The notes under the pieces were generated by a model that did not search any database, was not told the DNA's origin, and was given only the letters and a program-made list of their open reading frames with translations. A stretch of DNA of 64,000 nt, taken from Oxytricha trifallax. Its lineage: Eukaryota; Ciliophora; Spirotrichea; Sporadotrichida; Oxytrichidae. The position numbers were made by a program, and so were the translations under genes. The stretch is from contig ARYC01000277.1 of assembly GCA_000711775.1 (NCBI GenBank), positions 1-64,000 of the forward strand. The letters are read 5' to 3'. Shown piece by piece: positions 59,904 to 64,000 of this stretch (positions are counted from its first letter, which is position 1; each line of letters opens with the position of its first letter).

Positions 59904-62900
59904 TCTTATAATATGAATGTTTTCATGAGAAGAGTGATCAAAATACTATTATCTTATTAATTTGTTGGTTGTAAATTGAAATAATGAATTATAATACAAA
60001 ATCCATGGTAGTTTGGTTTTTATTTTTTATATACATTTTATGAATATAAATAAAAGAAAAACTTGAGTTTACTAGGTGGGGAATACTTGATGTTGCTCAA
60101 AGCTTGATAAAATCCCTGCTAATTAGTCATGAATTCAACTAAATATTGGCAAATTACAAATTAATTGACATCATTTTTATGAATTAACGTCATAAATTGT
60201 ATATTTTCTGTTATTTCTTCATTTAGAAATCTCAAAACTATCAATTCTTAACTATCATGTATCAATTATAATTTAATACATAAAATATTTGCTAAAATTT
60301 TAATTTATTCTTCTCAGGAACTATCCTTATGATGCATTTCTTGCTTTACTTGTCAATTTCACAAACTAGGAGAAATGAGATCATTATACATGGCATTAAT
60401 AATCATCCTAAATGCATCATACCTAATTAAAACAATATTATATAAAAGATTATAATTCAAAATATAATAAAATAATATATATAATTTTTTAAGAGTAACT
60501 TAATGACAACTCATGCCAGCCATCTCAACAACTTTTACTTGAGTATATCTTCATGAAAAACAGAATTTCTATCAATTTCTTTCATACACCTAAAACAATG
60601 TTGTGGGATATGGTCATCTAAGACTTGTGGACTGATAAAATTATCAAATTGATCAAAGCTACGGATATTGGATTAGATAATTTGTTTTATTGAGGCCGAA
60701 TAACCAAAGACTTAAATTATAAATAAATAAGCTATAATGAATAGCATTCAAAAGATTTAATCTAATAAATTAATATATTGATAAAAAGAATGTGAGATTG
60801 AAATATGATAATTGATCTGAAAACAAGTGATTAATTGTAAAATTGTTATAGAATACTGCAAAAACCAATTTAAAGTATATTAAAAGACAGCTCTCTTCTC
60901 TTGATATTTGCAACGGAAAAATTAAGTTAAATTTAGAAGAATGTAAAATAAATGGAATAATTTAACTGAAATTCTAAATTAAGAAGATAAATCAATTTTA
61001 ATTTATATAAGTGCTCATTTCTACCTTGATGCATCCAATCAAGATTAATCAATAACAAAGATGAGTCCTTCGACATCAATTTATAATAATAAAATAATCT
61101 TACTATTTAATACATCTTTAGATCGCTTCTAATCCCTAAATTATTGATGAGCACAATATTTATCAACAAGCTGCAATTATTAGTGCTCAATTAATTTCTC
61201 ACAAATAATACAAAAATAAATAAGATTCTCATAGCTATATACATAAATACTTAGAATCTTGTAAAACCATGAAGGGATATCAATAAAGCGACTAAATTTT
61301 ACAAAAGATATATCCTCTTTTTAGTATTCTTTTCATCGCCCATACTCTATCCATAAACCGTAATTCTTGATGCTCAGATATATATAATTAATTCTTATTT
61401 ACATAATTCATCTATTTGGCTTAGGCACTTAGAATTTTATGCAATTATTTAGTGATATCGATTATTCGATTAAATTCTTTTAAAAATAATCCTCTTTTTT
61501 GAAATCTCATGTGTTGGGCATTAGTGGGAACATTGCAAATTTTCAATTAAAAGATTTGAGTGCTCCAAAAAATATAATAATTATAAATATATTTCATGCA
61601 TACAAACAACCCAAGATAATCATGCTACCCTATTAAAATCTTAACAAAACTTATATCATCGTTCTCCTCAACTCTCAATATATAAGATCTCTACACTTTT
61701 TTATGCCCGAAAGTCTATAAAAGTGCTCAATAAGTTTAAAAATAATAATATTTTATCTAATGGAAGCATAATAAATTAAACGTACTTGCATGCTTCAGTT
61801 ACTAACTTTTTAGTGACTGCAGATATCTTCAATCCCATTTCAAATTCCTTTAAAATTAATATATTTAATTAGATTTTTTATTTAAAGCCAATCTTCTCTC
61901 ACTATAGCACCTAGAGAGCACTTCTATACACTATATTCTAGACATTCACAAATCACATTTTTTCTTTTAAAAATTAATTAGCAATTATTAACCTTCAATA
62001 CTTAGAATCTTATTAAACCAATTCCCGACATCAATCCTTCAACTCAAGTTTAATTAAGATAGTTTATTTTTTTAATAAATCTTTCCATTTCACTATGAAA
62101 ACACTTATAATCCCAGTTTTTCATCATAACTAATATTTTATGTAATTTATTTAATTGTTTTAAATATAATTTTATACTATCAAAATTTTTTAATTTTAAA
62201 ATATCTATTGAAAATTTCTAAATACCAAATTTTAAATTTTAATTTTTCTCATTTACTAATATTATTTATTTATTTAATTTATATGCTTATATTACTGTTA
62301 TATTTACTAGAATTTTATATTTTTAAAAGAATTAATTTTTAAAATAAAATTTTCCGTAATCACATATTTTGCTTAATATTTTTAATTTAGAATTTAATTT
62401 TTATAAATTACACCTAGAATATGTTTTATTTGCATTTATTAATTTTAAACCCTAATAGAAATATTTTTAAGATTAAGTAAATTTAAAAACGTCATTAATA
62501 ATTAAATTAATAACTAAAATTAAATTAATAATTAAAAATGTGTTGAAAAGAAAAGCTACTCATATAGAAAATATTTTTTTTCTTCATATTGAGTAGTTAA
62601 AAATTAATTTCTACTATATTCTTTTATTTTTCATCTATTTTAATTGATATCTATTATTTTATTGAGATTATTTTTGTTTATCATTTTCTATTGACTTTCA
62701 TAGATGTTTCATTTTTTAAAAAAAATTATTTTCTTAAACTATTTCCTTAATGATTTTCTTTTAATTTTTCAACTTTCATCTAGAATTCTAAAAAGCTTGT
62801 GCTGTAACACAGAAACGTATAATATTTGAGTTGTACAAAAATAATTGACATTTAAAAGTAAGATGAGATATAATTAGAAAATTAAAAATAATCTCATGTT

Positions 62901-63694
62901 CTGATGGCTTCATATACAAAAAGAAATTGTTCAATTAGAATTTGAATCTATCGGGAGAAATATGTTTTTAACTCATTGTAAATTCTTTAATATATTGAAT
63001 AATAGTATTTATTCTATTCAAATTTACATCAACCCAAATAATGCTCATGGGGTTTTATTTAAACTATTCATTTTCAAGAGCAATAAAATTTGTAGTTCAT
63101 AATATTTAATTCAATTATATATGATGCTTGCTTGAATAATACAATTGTATTCATTTTAATTATACTACTGATTAGGCAAATAATAAATCGATTATTTAAT
63201 TTTTAAAATATGGAATGCTTCTTTCTTTATCTTAGTAAACATCAATAAACTTAATTAAATTACTGAAATAAACTTTTTTAATAAACTTATTTTTTAATAA
63301 AATTTTTACAGACACAGTTTAAGTTAAATATTCCTTAATTGATTTGTAAATATGCTTTTCTTTTTATATTCATGTAATTTTATAGTAAACTACTGATCAA
63401 AATGTTTAAATGTTGCCTTTCTAATCTCAATACCTGTTTCAATTTATAATTAGCATAATTGACAGCTTTTCTTTAAAAATATAGCAATTAATAAATCATT
63501 CTATTTAACTTTAAATATACAGTAATCAGGTGAAGTTATACGCGTGAGCTTTAAATATTAGAACTCTATTAAACTAGAAATGTTTTTTTCTCCAAACATT
63601 ATAATTCAATGTTTTACGGAAATAATTACTCGAACTTGAACCTACTTGGTAGTTTAATTAGATTTTTACTTTATTATTTTGGTTTTCGATACAA
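59904..63694. other. AT-rich stretch, no gene firmly recognised
   Basis: A 48-codon plus-strand frame at about 60554-60697 (MKNRISINFFHTPKTMLWDM, then VIQDLWTDKIIKLIKA) is the only protein-like reading and is too short to call. No repeats or element ends seen. Confidence 0.45.
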
Positions 63695-63790
63695 TCAATT
63701 AACCTCCCCTCCCTAGGGTGGTGGATTTCCCTTTGTTGAGGAAGCCAGTTCAGGCATATGGCACATACTTTTCTAAACTAAACATAGTTT
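63695..63790 (-). CDS. Candidate C-terminal exon/MDS (minus strand)
   Basis: An isolated GC-rich patch in AT-rich DNA reads on the minus strand MCHMPELASSTKGN then PPPQGGEVN, ending at TGA 63695-63697. The Pro/Gly-rich, ordered reading suggests a last coding segment, but it is only about 30 codons. It could equally be a fragment of a GC-rich repeat. Confidence 0.27.
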
Positions 63791-64000
63791 TGAGTCACTA
63801 AGAAATTAAGAAATGCTCTATCTTTTATAGTCAATTATATCTATAGAAGTAAATAATATTTAATCCATACTTATATATCTCAAGTAAAAAAAAACACTAA
63901 CTAGAATTTTCTTACTATTAGTGCAATATTTGATGAGAATTCAATACAAAAATACATTATTTCTGAGTCAGTAACTAAATCTTGAAAAATTAAAGATAGA

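Overview
The window reads as germline (micronuclear) DNA of a spirotrich ciliate of the Oxytricha type. Three observations support this. Long coding stretches stay open only if TAA and TAG are read as glutamine and TGA is the stop. Two copies of a TBE transposon (telomere-bearing element) end in the C4A4 repeats of stichotrich telomeres. Islands of higher-GC coding sequence sit in a very AT-rich background, as expected where macronucleus-destined segments (MDSs) alternate with internal eliminated sequences (IESs). No bacterial-style operons, rRNA, tRNA or CRISPR array was seen.

Layout. 1-1268 is the end of a TBE. 1500-1693 is an ATT/AAT microsatellite. 2-12.5 kb is AT-rich with scattered candidate coding pieces: membrane-protein fragments on +, charged or coiled-coil pieces on -, a broken C2H2 zinc-finger gene at 9.7-10.8 kb on -, and a clean two-exon gene end at 11.86-12.49 kb with a 29-nt intron. 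14.1-15.6 kb holds an open frame split by a 398-bp insert that is flanked by AATTTG repeats and has inverted-repeat ends; removing it restores the frame, so it looks like an IES. A dispersed array of diverged copies of one coding module fills 14.1-16.9 kb. 17.7-22.3 kb is a decayed four-domain voltage-gated cation channel.

27-44 kb is a mobile-element nest. Two APE-type LINEs lie head to tail on the minus strand. The second LINE has been hit by a TIR element carrying an ORF, by an AT-rich insert, and by a palindromic MITE which in turn carries a complete-length TBE (36308-40370). The TBE has its three genes: DDE transposase, 22-kDa protein, and C2H2 zinc-finger plus kinase protein.

44-64 kb is AT-rich with isolated coding islands at 45.4, 47.3, 51.1, 54.2, 55.0, 56.5 and 57.6 kb. 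It also holds a 1.96-kb foldback element (57933-59895) whose termini are CpG-rich tandem repeats in inverted orientation, with a perfect 8-bp target duplication.

The TBE, LINE, zinc-finger and channel frames all carry 1-2-bp indels or in-frame TGA codons, while the gene end at 11.86-12.49 kb and the split frame at 14.1-15.3 kb are clean. This contrast suggests real decay of germline-limited sequence rather than uniformly poor sequence, although assembly error cannot be excluded from sequence alone.
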